Below are positions 17,887 through 26,274 of a DNA stretch of 64,000 nt, piece after piece. The notes below the pieces were generated by a model that was given only the letters and a program-made list of their open reading frames with translations, ran no database searches and had not been told where the DNA came from. The position numbers and the translations under genes are program-made. How positions within the stretch are numbered: position 1 is the first letter of the stretch; the number at the start of each line of letters is the position of its first letter. This DNA is from JAYOEY01 sp038120295 (GTDB taxonomy: Bacteria; Pseudomonadota; Alphaproteobacteria; MPNO01; UBA2964), in assembly GCA_038120295.1 (NCBI GenBank), contig JAYOLL010000005.1, positions 95,384 through 159,383 on the forward strand. The letters run 5' to 3'.

Positions 17887-18977
17887 TCCTTTTTGCAGAT
17901 ATTGCGCAGCGCCTGCCAGTCCTCGTCGGTCATGGCGGGACCGCCGGTCGTGCGGCTAGACCGGGCGAGCCGCGCCGCCCGTTCCGCGCTGCGCGGATGG
18001 GTCGAAAAGACCTGTAGTTCCCTGGGCATCGACGGCAATTCTCTCTCGAAACGGTCGAAAAGGAGCACCATTCCCGTCGTCGAAATGCCGGCCTTTTCCA
18101 GCATTTGAAAGCCGGTATCGTCCGCCTCGCGTTCCGCATCCCGTGAATAGCTCGACCGCAACAGCACACCGGTGGCGCCGGCGGCCAGCCCGCTGCCGAT
18201 CAGGAGATCCAGCGTTGCCGCTATCCCTATCTCGCGGAGAACGGACTGCAGCGGGTGCCGGTGTACCGCGTGCGCCATCTCGTGCGCCAGGACCCCCGCC
18301 AGCTCGCCCGGCGATCTCGCGAAATTCAGCATCCCCGAGAAAATGAGAATGCGCCCGCCCGGTGCGGCGAGTGCATTGGGCACCCTGATGTCGACGACGC
18401 GGACCTTGAAACCGGCGGCTTCGGTATCTGCTGTCCGCTCACCCGCCGCTATTCGGGCGACCAGACGATCCAGAGCCGCCTGTCCTTTGTCCGCGATGCA
18501 CAACCGGCCCCTGTTCTCCCGGTCGAGCGCTCCTGCCATTTTTGCAATGTCGCGAACCACCGAATCGCCAACGGATTCGGCTACCGGGCGTGGAACAAGC
18601 GGCGCCGCCAGACCCGGCAGAAAGGCGATCACCCCATAGATCGCCGCCGCCAGCGCGAGGGCCATAGCAGTCGTCGTGACAAATCGGCGCCGCTGGCCAA
18701 GCTGTCTTGCCGCCGCCCGGTCGACACCCGGATAGACCTGTCTGAGAGCGCCGGCGAAGCCTGGCTGCTCCACAACAAGCCGAGCGTCCGGCGCGGTCGC
18801 AATGCAAAGCTGCGCCACATGGTCCGCCGGGGGTTCAGTCCAGCGGATCAGGTCGAATGGCCAGAAAATGTCCCTGCCATCGACAGACGACAGCACGATC
18901 CGGTTGCTTTCAATTGAAATATCGACGTCGTGCCGGGCGGCCGTACGGCCGTCGTAATACCGGCCCTGCCAGGACAT
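17883..18977 (-). CDS. M48-family membrane metalloprotease
   Basis: 364 residues. The N-terminal domain (1-95) is a small beta-rich module (WQGRYYDGRTAARHDVDIS) common in proteobacterial M48 proteins. One membrane helix follows at about 99-121. The M48 domain has HEMAH at 232-236 and the third zinc ligand E283 in SRDAEREADDTG. The catalytic domain probably faces the periplasm. Homologues such as BepA/LoiP act in outer-membrane quality control; assigning that role here is inference. The gene lies three bases after a broken YjgN-like gene, a pairing I would expect to be functional since YjgN-family genes often precede this protease. Confidence 0.88.
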   Translation of the reverse strand: MSWQGRYYDGRTAARHDVDISIESNRIVLSSVDGRDIFWPFDLIRWTEPPADHVAQLCIATAPDARLVVEQPGFAGALRQVYPGVDRAAARQLGQRRRFVTTTAMALALAAAIYGVIAFLPGLAAPLVPRPVAESVGDSVVRDIAKMAGALDRENRGRLCIADKGQAALDRLVARIAAGERTADTEAAGFKVRVVDIRVPNALAAPGGRILIFSGMLNFARSPGELAGVLAHEMAHAVHRHPLQSVLREIGIAATLDLLIGSGLAAGATGVLLRSSYSRDAEREADDTGFQMLEKAGISTTGMVLLFDRFERELPSMPRELQVFSTHPRSAERAARLARSSRTTGGPAMTDEDWQALRNICKKD

Positions 18978-18980
18978 GTC

Positions 18981-20279
18981 CTACAAACCGATATCGACGC
19001 CGGATCCGACATCAAGCGCCGCTGCCAGCCCCTCACCGGAACCTGCCAGCGCCTGCATGTTCTGCAGGATGCCTTCCAGATTCGTCTCTCCGGAGATCGA
19101 AAGTTTGTCGGCAACCATGGTCGCAAAACGGTGAACGACGATGCTCAGGACCAGCGCACGGCCCAGAAACATCACGGCGAGAAAAAGGAGGCCTATCACC
19201 CCAAGCGAAATGCCGCTGATCAGCGTTTCGTTGTTGGCTGCGCTCCATTGCGCCAGGCCGGAACACACCGCTACCGTAATTACGAACGCTAAATAGAGGA
19301 TCGCAATGGGCAGGAAGATGCGGACGATATCGCGTTTCATGATGGGAAGGCGGAATCTCAGCCCCTGATATCCTGTTCTGGAGACAAAATAGCTGCGCTC
19401 GAAAAAACGGTACCAGATGACGGATAGACCAAGCGTGAACGGCGCCAGAACCCAGCATAGCAGCCATCGTTTGTACAAATCTCCGGCGCGTCCGTTGAAA
19501 ACGAAATGCCGGTTCCCGAACCAGGTGTTGCAGATGCGAACCCGTTGCAGCTGGACGCTCCCGACCGGGTTGATCAGCCCCAGTGTCAGGATATTGGCGA
19601 CAATTCAGCCAAAACTCAGCAGCCCGTAATACAGGGCGCTGCCGGTCTGACCGAAGCGGATCCCCCTCCAGAGCGTTCGGGACAGCCTGTACCGCCGGGC
19701 GAGATACGTTGCGACTCCTGCCAGGTAGGCCAGCGTGACATACAGGAAAATCTGCGGAAGCACCGCCAGCACCGGATCGCGTCCGGCCAGCACGAAATCC
19801 ATCGCGGATTTGAGAATGAAAATCGGAACCAGAACCGCCATCGCCAGCAGGAAACCGATAAACAGCTCCCGCCCCGTCCCTGTGTAGGTCAGGCGGTCCC
19901 CAAGCAGCGTAAGGCGTCCCCAGAGATATTGACGGATGCGCGTTTTGCCCCAGAAGGAATATATGTATGCGGTTACGACGGTCAGCAGCGTGACCTTGAG
20001 CCCGAGCCGGAACAGGGCGTTCGATTTTCCGTTATATACGAGGGGCTTGGCATCGGGACCTGGCGCGTGGGCGTCCTGCTCACCCCCTGCCCGCGCCTGC
20101 TCCGGACCGGAAACGACGCCGGCATCCGTGTCGCCGACGGTCTCCGATGAGGTGTCGGAGGACCCTGTCGGCGCGTCGTCATCCGGCGGTTTCTGATCTG
20201 TCGGCAAGGCGGCGGTCCCCATTTCGGTTGCGGTTCGGATTATTTCGGAAACCGGCCTGCCTATCAATCCAAAGCACAA
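18981..20279 (-). pseudogene. yjgN: YjgN/DUF898-family membrane protein interrupted by one in-frame TGA
   Basis: The frame from 20279 (or a better start at 20222, MGTAALPTDQ) down to 18981 reads as one YjgN-family protein of about 413-432 residues apart from a TGA at 19605-19607. Before it: an acidic Asp/Ser/Pro linker, then LVYNGKSNALFRLGLKV, SFWGKTRIRQYLWG and FGQTGSALYYGLLSFG. After it: IVANILTLGLINPVGSVQLQ, NTWFGNRHFVFNG and the last helices. The stop stands where the family commonly has an aromatic residue, so TGG (Trp) to TGA is the simplest explanation. Everything downstream keeps frame and family character, so the lesion is recent, a sequencing error, or read through. Confidence 0.8.
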
Positions 20280-20345
20280 TCGCGCCCTTGAGCGCCTGTC
20301 CGCATTGCCTATACTGCGCGCGCTTCTCGGCGGAAGGATCGGATC

Positions 20346-21578
20346 ATGGCCGCAACCGGCTCAAAAGACATAAATAAAGTTGTGCTCGCCTATTCGGGCG
20401 GGCTGGACACCTCTGTCATCCTGCGATGGCTGCAGGAACAGTATAATTGCGAGGTCGTGACCTTCACCGCCGATCTCGGTCAGGGAGAAGAGCTGGAACC
20501 CGCTCGCGCCAAAGCCGAACAGATGGGCATCCGCGAGATCTATGTAGAGGATCTTCGCGAGGAGTTCGTTCGCGACTACGTGTTCCCGATGTTTCGCGTG
20601 AATGCGCTCTATGAGGGGGTCTACCTGCTCGGCACGTCGATCGCGCGGCCGCTGATCGCCAAGCGACAGATCGAGATCGCGCGCGAAACCGGTGCCGAGG
20701 CCGTTTCGCATGGCGCGACAGGCAAGGGCAACGATCAGGTGCGGTTCGAGCTCGGCTACTATGCGCTCGAACCCGATATCACCGTGATCGCGCCGTGGCG
20801 CGAATGGGACCTCGACGGACGGCAACGGCTGCTCGAATACGCGCGCCAGCACCAGATCGCCATTCCGCGCGACAAGGAGGATGAGCCGCCCTATTCCACC
20901 GACGCCAACCTCCTGCATATCTCCTACGAAGGCCGCGCACTGGAAGACCCGTGGGTCGAACCGGACGAGGCGATGTTCACCCGCTCGGTTGCGCCCGAGG
21001 CAGCGCCCGATACGCCGCAATATATCGAGATCGATTTCGAAAACGGCGACCCTGTCGCGATCGATGGCGAGGCGCTGTCGCCGGCAATGCTGCTGACGAA
21101 GCTTAACGAGCTTGGCGGCGCCCATGGAATCGGCAGGCTCGATCTCGTGGAAAACCGTTTCGTCGGCATGAAATCGCGCGGCGTCTATGAGACGCCCGGC
21201 GGCACGGTGCTGATGGTCGCGCGGCGCGGCATCGAGAGCATCACGCTCGACCGCGGGGCGGCTCATCTCAAGGACGAGATGATGCCGCGTTACGCCGAGC
21301 TGATCTATAACGGGTTCTGGTTCTCGCCCGAGCGTGAAATGATCCAGGCGGCGGTCGATGAGAGCCAGAAGGTCGTCAACGGCACGGTGCGGCTGAAGCT
21401 GTTCAAGGGGTCGGCGACCATCGTCGGCCGCAAATCGCCCAACAGCCTGTACTCTCAGGATTACGTCACGTTCGAAGCGGATTCGGTCTACGACCAGCGC
21501 GATGCGGCCGGCTTTATCAAGCTGAATGCGCTGCGTCTCCGTCTGCGTCAGGCAGCGCAGAGAAAGTACGGCGGCTGA
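20346..21578 (+). CDS. argG: Argininosuccinate synthase
   Basis: 410 residues. It joins citrulline and aspartate with ATP to argininosuccinate in arginine synthesis, in the cytosol as a tetramer. The P-loop-like AYSGGLDTSVILRWL lies at residues 15-29, HGATGKGNDQVRFE at about 122-135, and the C-terminal SPNSLYSQDYVTFE and FIKLNALRLRLRQ are family signatures. Full length and intact. GGAAGGATC precedes the ATG at 20346. The start is 66 bases from the divergent yjgN frame. A MetE-like gene follows after 20 bases and is probably co-transcribed. Confidence 0.97.
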   Translation: MAATGSKDINKVVLAYSGGLDTSVILRWLQEQYNCEVVTFTADLGQGEELEPARAKAEQMGIREIYVEDLREEFVRDYVFPMFRVNALYEGVYLLGTSIARPLIAKRQIEIARETGAEAVSHGATGKGNDQVRFELGYYALEPDITVIAPWREWDLDGRQRLLEYARQHQIAIPRDKEDEPPYSTDANLLHISYEGRALEDPWVEPDEAMFTRSVAPEAAPDTPQYIEIDFENGDPVAIDGEALSPAMLLTKLNELGGAHGIGRLDLVENRFVGMKSRGVYETPGGTVLMVARRGIESITLDRGAAHLKDEMMPRYAELIYNGFWFSPEREMIQAAVDESQKVVNGTVRLKLFKGSATIVGRKSPNSLYSQDYVTFEADSVYDQRDAAGFIKLNALRLRLRQAAQRKYGG

Positions 21579-21598
21579 CCATGCCCGGAGGGTAACTC

Positions 21599-22642
21599 TT
21601 GGATCGAAAACCTTTCACGACCACGGTCGTCGGCAGCATGCCGCAACGGCCCTGGCTGTATGCACTCGGCGCGCCGGTTCTGAACGGGGCGCATAATCAC
21701 GGCGCGCGCGGCGCGTGGACGCTCTCCGGCGACGCGCTGGAGCAGGCCCAGGATGACGCGGTACGGGTCGCGTTATGGGCGCAGGAGCGCGCGGGCATCG
21801 ATATCGTCAGCGACGGCGAACAGCGCCGCGAGCATTACCTGACCAGCATCGTCAGCGCGATGGACGGGTTCGACTATTCCGAGCGGGTCGAGAAACGTAT
21901 CCGGGGTGGCCGGTCGCTGGCGCTGGTCGGGAAATGCACCGGCCCCATCCGCCATCCGGGACCGCTCACTGTGGATGCGCTCGCTTTCCTCACATCGGAA
22001 ACCGACAGGCCGGTCAAAGTGACGCTGCCGGGGCCGATGACAGTGGTCGATTCCACGCGAAACGATTTCTACGAAACCGACCGCGACCTGGCGTTCGCCT
22101 GGGCGGCGGCGATCAACGAGGAGGCGCGGCTGCTGGATGCGCTGGGCCCCGCGATCATCCAGTTCGACGAGCCCTGTTTCAGCCGATACCCCGACCAGGT
22201 ACTCGACTGGGGGATCGAGGCGCTCGACCGCTGTCTTGAAGGCCTTTCCGCGCAGACCGCCGTGCATGTCTGTTACGGCTACCCGATTCCGGAATCGCCC
22301 AACCGGCCGATCAACGATTCCTACCCGACGATCATTGCGGCGCTGGAGCAGTCCGCCGTCGATATTCTCGCGCTTGAATTCGAAGGCGGAAAGCTCAGCC
22401 CGGCGCTGCTCAGGTTGTGCCCGTCCAAGACGGTGATGTTCGGGTGCGTGTTCAATTCCGACGAGGCGGAAGAAACGGTGGACTACGTCGCCGACCGCCT
22501 TCTGGAGGCGGCGGAAGCCCTGCCGCCGGAGCAGATCATGGCTGCGCCCGATTGCGGGCTGATGCCGATGAGTTACGAGCGCGCCACAGAAAAACTCCGC
22601 ATCATGGTCGAGGGCGCGGAACGGGCGCGCGCCCGAATTTAG
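21599..22642 (+). CDS. MetE C-terminal-domain-like protein (cobalamin-independent methionine synthase family)
   Basis: 347 residues equal to only the catalytic barrel of MetE. FTTTVVGSMPQRPWL at the start, IIQFDEPCFSRYP in the middle, and zinc ligands in VHVCYGYP (His and Cys) and MAAPDCGLMPM (Cys). Proteins of this size are core methionine synthases or other zinc-dependent methyltransferases; the methyl donor is unknown. The start is TTG at 21599, supported by GGAGG seven bases upstream. It follows argG in the same direction. The 3' end overlaps the convergent CinA-type gene by four bases. Confidence 0.85.
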   Translation: MDRKPFTTTVVGSMPQRPWLYALGAPVLNGAHNHGARGAWTLSGDALEQAQDDAVRVALWAQERAGIDIVSDGEQRREHYLTSIVSAMDGFDYSERVEKRIRGGRSLALVGKCTGPIRHPGPLTVDALAFLTSETDRPVKVTLPGPMTVVDSTRNDFYETDRDLAFAWAAAINEEARLLDALGPAIIQFDEPCFSRYPDQVLDWGIEALDRCLEGLSAQTAVHVCYGYPIPESPNRPINDSYPTIIAALEQSAVDILALEFEGGKLSPALLRLCPSKTVMFGCVFNSDEAEETVDYVADRLLEAAEALPPEQIMAAPDCGLMPMSYERATEKLRIMVEGAERARARI

Positions 22643-23124
22643 CTCTCTCCGGACACCGTTTCCCGCAGAAGCGCGATCGCCGCTTTGGCGAATGCCCACA
22701 TATTGGCTTCCCGGTCCGCTGAGCCGGTCTCCAGCGTAGCCGACCGTTCGACCGGTCCGGCGACGGCGAAGCAGCAATGACCGGCCGCGTCGCCATAGCG
22801 GTTGCCGTCAGGTCCGCTCGCACCCGTCTCCGCCAGGCCCCATTCGGCTCCCAGCCTGTCACGGATCGCGCGGGCGACGATCAGGGCATATTCCTCGTTC
22901 GCCCCGCGCATCGTCACGACTTCCGGCGGCAGGTTTAGGAGACCGCTTCGGGCATCGCGGGTATAGATCACCCCGCCGCCCTTGTAATAGGCCGACGCGC
23001 CCGGCACCGAGAGAAGCGCCGCCGAGACAAGGCCGCCACTCGACGATTCCGCAACCGCGATGCTCGCGCCCCTGTCCTTCAGCAACGCACCCGTTTCGCG
23101 CGCCATATCCTGCAATGTCGCCAT
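22639..23124 (-). CDS. pncC: CinA C-terminal-type nicotinamide-nucleotide amidohydrolase
   Basis: 161 residues, the size of stand-alone PncC. It deamidates NMN to NaMN for NAD recycling. Motifs: SIAVAESSSGGLVSAALLSVPGAS (in which family members usually have AESCTGG), YKGGGVIYT, and GLAETGASGPDGNRYGD. The family's Cys-Thr after AES is Ser-Ser here, a conservative change next to the catalytic Ser. An ATG at 23124 gives the usual start; the frame extends to 23142. Convergent with the MetE-like gene. Confidence 0.85.
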   Translation of the reverse strand: MATLQDMARETGALLKDRGASIAVAESSSGGLVSAALLSVPGASAYYKGGGVIYTRDARSGLLNLPPEVVTMRGANEEYALIVARAIRDRLGAEWGLAETGASGPDGNRYGDAAGHCCFAVAGPVERSATLETGSADREANMWAFAKAAIALLRETVSGES

Positions 23125-23182
23125 GCGCCTTTTCTCCCTCATATGATCGGCCCCTGCCCTCTCCTCAACCCGGCCAGCCCGT

Positions 23183-23830
23183 CTATGCCGTCAGTTTACG
23201 CATCATATCGGCGCTGAATATATGCTTCATCGCGACATCCATACTGGGGTTGCGGTGCAACAGGCGGCGCAGCTCATCGCCCGACCAGAAAACATAGCGG
23301 CAGGGGCATTCGGCGGTGACGGTCGCCGTTGCGGCGCCTCCCTGGATAAAGGAGATCTCACCGATCATGGCGCCATCGCGGGCGTGGCCGATCTCGACGC
23401 CGTCCCGCTCGATGGCGACTTCGCCATTGAACAGAAGAATCAACCCCCCGAGTTCTTCCCCTTCCGCAGCAAGCGTGTCGTCAGAATCCGCATCGCGCCA
23501 TTCGCCGATCCGCATGAGCTTCATGAATTCGACAGGGGTAAAATTCCGGAAAACCGTCCCGAACAGCTCCGTTTCTTCGTCGTTGAAGGCAATCGAGCGC
23601 CGGTCGAGGAACAGCCCGACGATGCGCCACGCATTGATAAGAATGAAGAAGGACAGCCAGAACATCGGAATCCAGAGCGGTCCGACCGGAATGAGGTAGT
23701 TATAGATGACACCCACCAGGCCCGAGACGATTGCAACCGCTCTGAGCAGGATCATGTCCCGCAGACAGAATGAAATCGCGGTCAGCATGAAAGACGAGTG
23801 GCCGACCAGATCGAGCAGCGGAATATTCAT
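23183..23830 (-). CDS. Popeye-like membrane protein with a cyclic-nucleotide-binding fold
   Basis: 215 residues. Three hydrophobic helices (about 8-25, 28-48 and 52-73) precede a cNMP-binding beta-roll at about 95-205 (ILLFNGEVAIERDG, GEISFIQGGAATATVTA). The classical phosphate-binding Arg of CAP/PKA domains (as in PRSATV) is replaced, the site reading AATATV. The C-terminal CRYVFWSGDELRRLL followed by FSADMMRKL resembles the end of animal Popeye (POPDC) domains, which read CRYLxW. So this is likely a bacterial Popeye-domain protein that may sense a cyclic nucleotide at the membrane. Ligand and partner are unknown; it is not obviously linked to the pho genes downstream. Confidence 0.7.
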   Translation of the reverse strand: MNIPLLDLVGHSSFMLTAISFCLRDMILLRAVAIVSGLVGVIYNYLIPVGPLWIPMFWLSFFILINAWRIVGLFLDRRSIAFNDEETELFGTVFRNFTPVEFMKLMRIGEWRDADSDDTLAAEGEELGGLILLFNGEVAIERDGVEIGHARDGAMIGEISFIQGGAATATVTAECPCRYVFWSGDELRRLLHRNPSMDVAMKHIFSADMMRKLTA

Positions 23831-23941
23831 CGCGTTTCTCCCGTTTCAGGGAGAGTAACGCAAAACCGGTAAAGGAAACCGGATTTGAGGCCTGGAGTTG
23901 GCGTCAGGCGTGCCCAGGGGCGTCTGGCGTGCGCAGGATCG

Positions 23942-24637
23942 TCAGGCGTGTTCGGGTACGTCGAGCGCGTATCCCGCGGAGCGCACCGTGCGGATGACAT
24001 CGGGGGCGTCGCCCGCGTTCAGCTCCCGCCGCAGGCGTCGTATGTGAACGTCGACCGTCCGTTCCTCGACATAGATATCGTGACCCCAAACGGCGTCGAT
24101 CAGCTGGTCGCGGCCGAATACACGGCCCGGGTGTTCCATAAAATAGCGCAGCAGGCGAAATTCCGTCGGCCCCAGATGAACAGAGCGGGTTTCGCGAGTG
24201 ACCCTGTGGGTCGCGAGGTTCATCTCGATACCGTGGAAATTAAGCGTTTCTTCCTTCAATGCCGGACGAATGCGGCGCAGCACGGCATGGATACGGGCGA
24301 TAAGCTCCTGATAGGAGAAGGGCTTCGGCAGATAATCGTCGGCGCCGGCGTTGAGCCCGCGGACCCGGTCGCTTTCCTCGCCGCGCGCGGTCAGCATGAT
24401 GACCGGCAGGTTGCGGGTTTCCGACTTGCGGCGGATCTGGCGGCAGACCTCGATCCCGGACAGATGCGGCAACATCCAGTCGAGCAGGACCAGATCGACG
24501 GAGCGTTCTTCAAGAACCAATAGCCCTTCCTCGCCGTCGGAAGCGCTGAGAACCTCAAAGCCTTCCGCTTCGAGGTTGTAACGGATTAGCGTGACAAGGG
24601 CGGCTTCGTCTTCAACAACGAGGATGACAGGTTTCAT
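23942..24637 (-). CDS. phoB: Phosphate regulon response regulator PhoB
   Basis: 231 residues. The receiver domain (1-120) has the phospho-Asp in LVLLDWMLPHLSG and the switch Lys in DDYLPKPF. The OmpR-type winged helix ends with the recognition helix region VDVHIRRLRRELNAG. It activates phosphate-starvation genes after phosphorylation by PhoR. The start at 24637 (MKPVILVVEDEAAL) overlaps the phoU stop by four bases (ATGA), so the two are translationally coupled; longer frames run into phoU. It is the last gene of the pst-pho operon. Confidence 0.95.
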   Translation of the reverse strand: MKPVILVVEDEAALVTLIRYNLEAEGFEVLSASDGEEGLLVLEERSVDLVLLDWMLPHLSGIEVCRQIRRKSETRNLPVIMLTARGEESDRVRGLNAGADDYLPKPFSYQELIARIHAVLRRIRPALKEETLNFHGIEMNLATHRVTRETRSVHLGPTEFRLLRYFMEHPGRVFGRDQLIDAVWGHDIYVEERTVDVHIRRLRRELNAGDAPDVIRTVRSAGYALDVPEHA

Positions 24638-25353
24638 ACTTCTGATTCGATATCGGACAGCAGTCGATCGGACCGTGTTTTTCTGGGCCGATGCAGTCGC
24701 ATGCGGTCGCCGTGACACAGAAAATAGATGGTCTCGCAGATATTGGTGACGTGATCCCCCATGCGTTCCAGGTTCTTGGCGATGAATAGCACATGGGTGC
24801 AGGTCGAGATATGTCGCGGATCTTCCATCATATAGGTGAGCATTTCGCGGAAGAACCCGACATACATCTCGTCGACTTCGGCATCCGCATGCCAGATGTT
24901 CGCCGCCTTCGCGGCATCCTCCTCGATATAGGCGTCGATGACGTCCTTCATCATGCTCATGACGAGCCTGCCCATCCGCGGAATGACGAAAATGGGAGGG
25001 ACCGGCGGCGTTTCACATAGCGGTATCGTCCTCCGGGCCATGTTTGTCGCGTAATCCGCGATACGTTCCAAGTCGGCGGATATCTTGAGGGCGGCGACGA
25101 CCTTGCGCAGATCGAGAGCCATCGGCTGGCGGAGCGCCAGCATTTGCATCGCCTGGTTGTCAATTTCGTAGTTAAGTTCATCGATGCGATCGTCATCATC
25201 AATGATTCTGTAGGCAAGATCCGAGTCCCGGTTAGTCAGCGCCTGGATGGCCGAATTAACCTGCGCTTCCGTCAGTCCGCCCATCTCGATGATCGAATTG
25301 TTGAGGAGCTGCAGCTCCTCGTCATACGACTTGACGATGTGTTCTCGAGCCAT
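24634..25353 (-). CDS. phoU: Phosphate transport accessory protein PhoU
   Basis: 239 residues, all helical, two PhoU repeats. EHIVKSYDEELQLLNNSIIEMG opens the protein; metal-binding DLxxxxxD/E patterns are seen in YATNMARRTIPL and LERMGDHVTNICE. It links Pst transporter status to PhoR, holding PhoR inhibitory when phosphate is plentiful. It sits between pstB (29-base gap) and phoB (four-base overlap), the standard order. Confidence 0.95.
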   Translation of the reverse strand: MAREHIVKSYDEELQLLNNSIIEMGGLTEAQVNSAIQALTNRDSDLAYRIIDDDDRIDELNYEIDNQAMQMLALRQPMALDLRKVVAALKISADLERIADYATNMARRTIPLCETPPVPPIFVIPRMGRLVMSMMKDVIDAYIEEDAAKAANIWHADAEVDEMYVGFFREMLTYMMEDPRHISTCTHVLFIAKNLERMGDHVTNICETIYFLCHGDRMRLHRPRKTRSDRLLSDIESEV

Positions 25354-25382
25354 GGCTCAGATTCCTTTCCCGATCCGATCCA

Positions 25383-26246
25383 TCAACCGTATCGACCGGT
25401 GATGTATCCCTGCGTCCGTTCGTCCTGCGGACTGGTAAAGATGTCGGCGGTGTCGCCCAGCTCTACAAGGTTGCCGAGATGGAAAAACGCGGTCCTCTGA
25501 GAGACGCGAGCTGCCTGCTGCATGTTGTGGGTGACAATGACGATCGTAAAATTCTCGCTCAATTCGTCGATCAGCTCTTCGATATGTGCTGTCGCAATAG
25601 GGTCGAGCGCCGAGCAGGGCTCGTCCATCAGGATAACTTCCGGGCTGACCGCGATAGCGCGGGCGATGCAGAGCCGTTGCTGCTGGCCGCCAGAAAGGCC
25701 GGTGCCAGGTTCATCCAGCCTGTCCTGGACCTCTTTCAGAAGGCCTGCCCTGTCGAGGCTCGTTTGCACAATCTCGTCCAGCTCCTGCCTGTCGTCCGAC
25801 AGGCCGTGAATGCGGGGGCCATAGGCAACGTTTTCGTATATCGATTTGGGAAAGGGATTCGGTTTCTGAAAAACCATACCGATGCGCGCGCGCAACTCGA
25901 CCACATCGAGTTCCCGGTCATAGATGTTCTGCCCGTCGATGGTGACATCGCCCTTAACTTCGCACCCATCAATCGTATCGTTCATCCGGTTCAGGCACCG
26001 AAGAAAGGTAGACTTTCCGCAGCCGGACGGTCCGATCAGGGCGGTTACCGCCTGTTCGGGAATATCGAGGTCGACGCCGAAAAGCGCCTGTTTGCCGTTG
26101 TAAAAGACATCCAGCCCTTTGGCGGACATCTTGGTCGGCATCTGTTCGTTGTCCATGTGTTTCCCGGATCTGTTCTTTTCCAGCAACGGAGGGGTAGGCG
26201 TACGCCCGGCACCGACCGTCGACGGTTCCATCGATTGTATGTTCAC
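25383..26246 (-). CDS. pstB: Phosphate ABC transporter ATP-binding protein PstB
   Basis: 287 residues. Walker A GPSGCGKSTFLR, Q-loop MVFQKPNPFPKSIYENVAYG, signature LSGGQQQRLCIARAI, Walker B VILMDEPCSALDP, H-loop VTHNMQQAARVS. The frame has about 35 extra N-terminal residues before the usual start region; MDNEQMPTKM (about residue 31) is an alternative start, and the first ATG at 26246 is kept because no clear ribosome site decides. It powers high-affinity phosphate uptake with PstA, PstC and PstS at the inner membrane. Confidence 0.95.
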   Translation of the reverse strand: MNIQSMEPSTVGAGRTPTPPLLEKNRSGKHMDNEQMPTKMSAKGLDVFYNGKQALFGVDLDIPEQAVTALIGPSGCGKSTFLRCLNRMNDTIDGCEVKGDVTIDGQNIYDRELDVVELRARIGMVFQKPNPFPKSIYENVAYGPRIHGLSDDRQELDEIVQTSLDRAGLLKEVQDRLDEPGTGLSGGQQQRLCIARAIAVSPEVILMDEPCSALDPIATAHIEELIDELSENFTIVIVTHNMQQAARVSQRTAFFHLGNLVELGDTADIFTSPQDERTQGYITGRYG

Positions 26247-26274
26247 CCAACCATTCTCCTAAGCACTTTTCAAC

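Noticed and set aside
9556..19607. Possible TGA recoding (Sec, or TGA read as Trp) from two in-frame TGA codons
   Set aside because: TGA is used as a normal stop in many intact genes here, the two sites replace different residues (Arg and probably Trp), and there is no SECIS-like need; independent nonsense changes are simpler.
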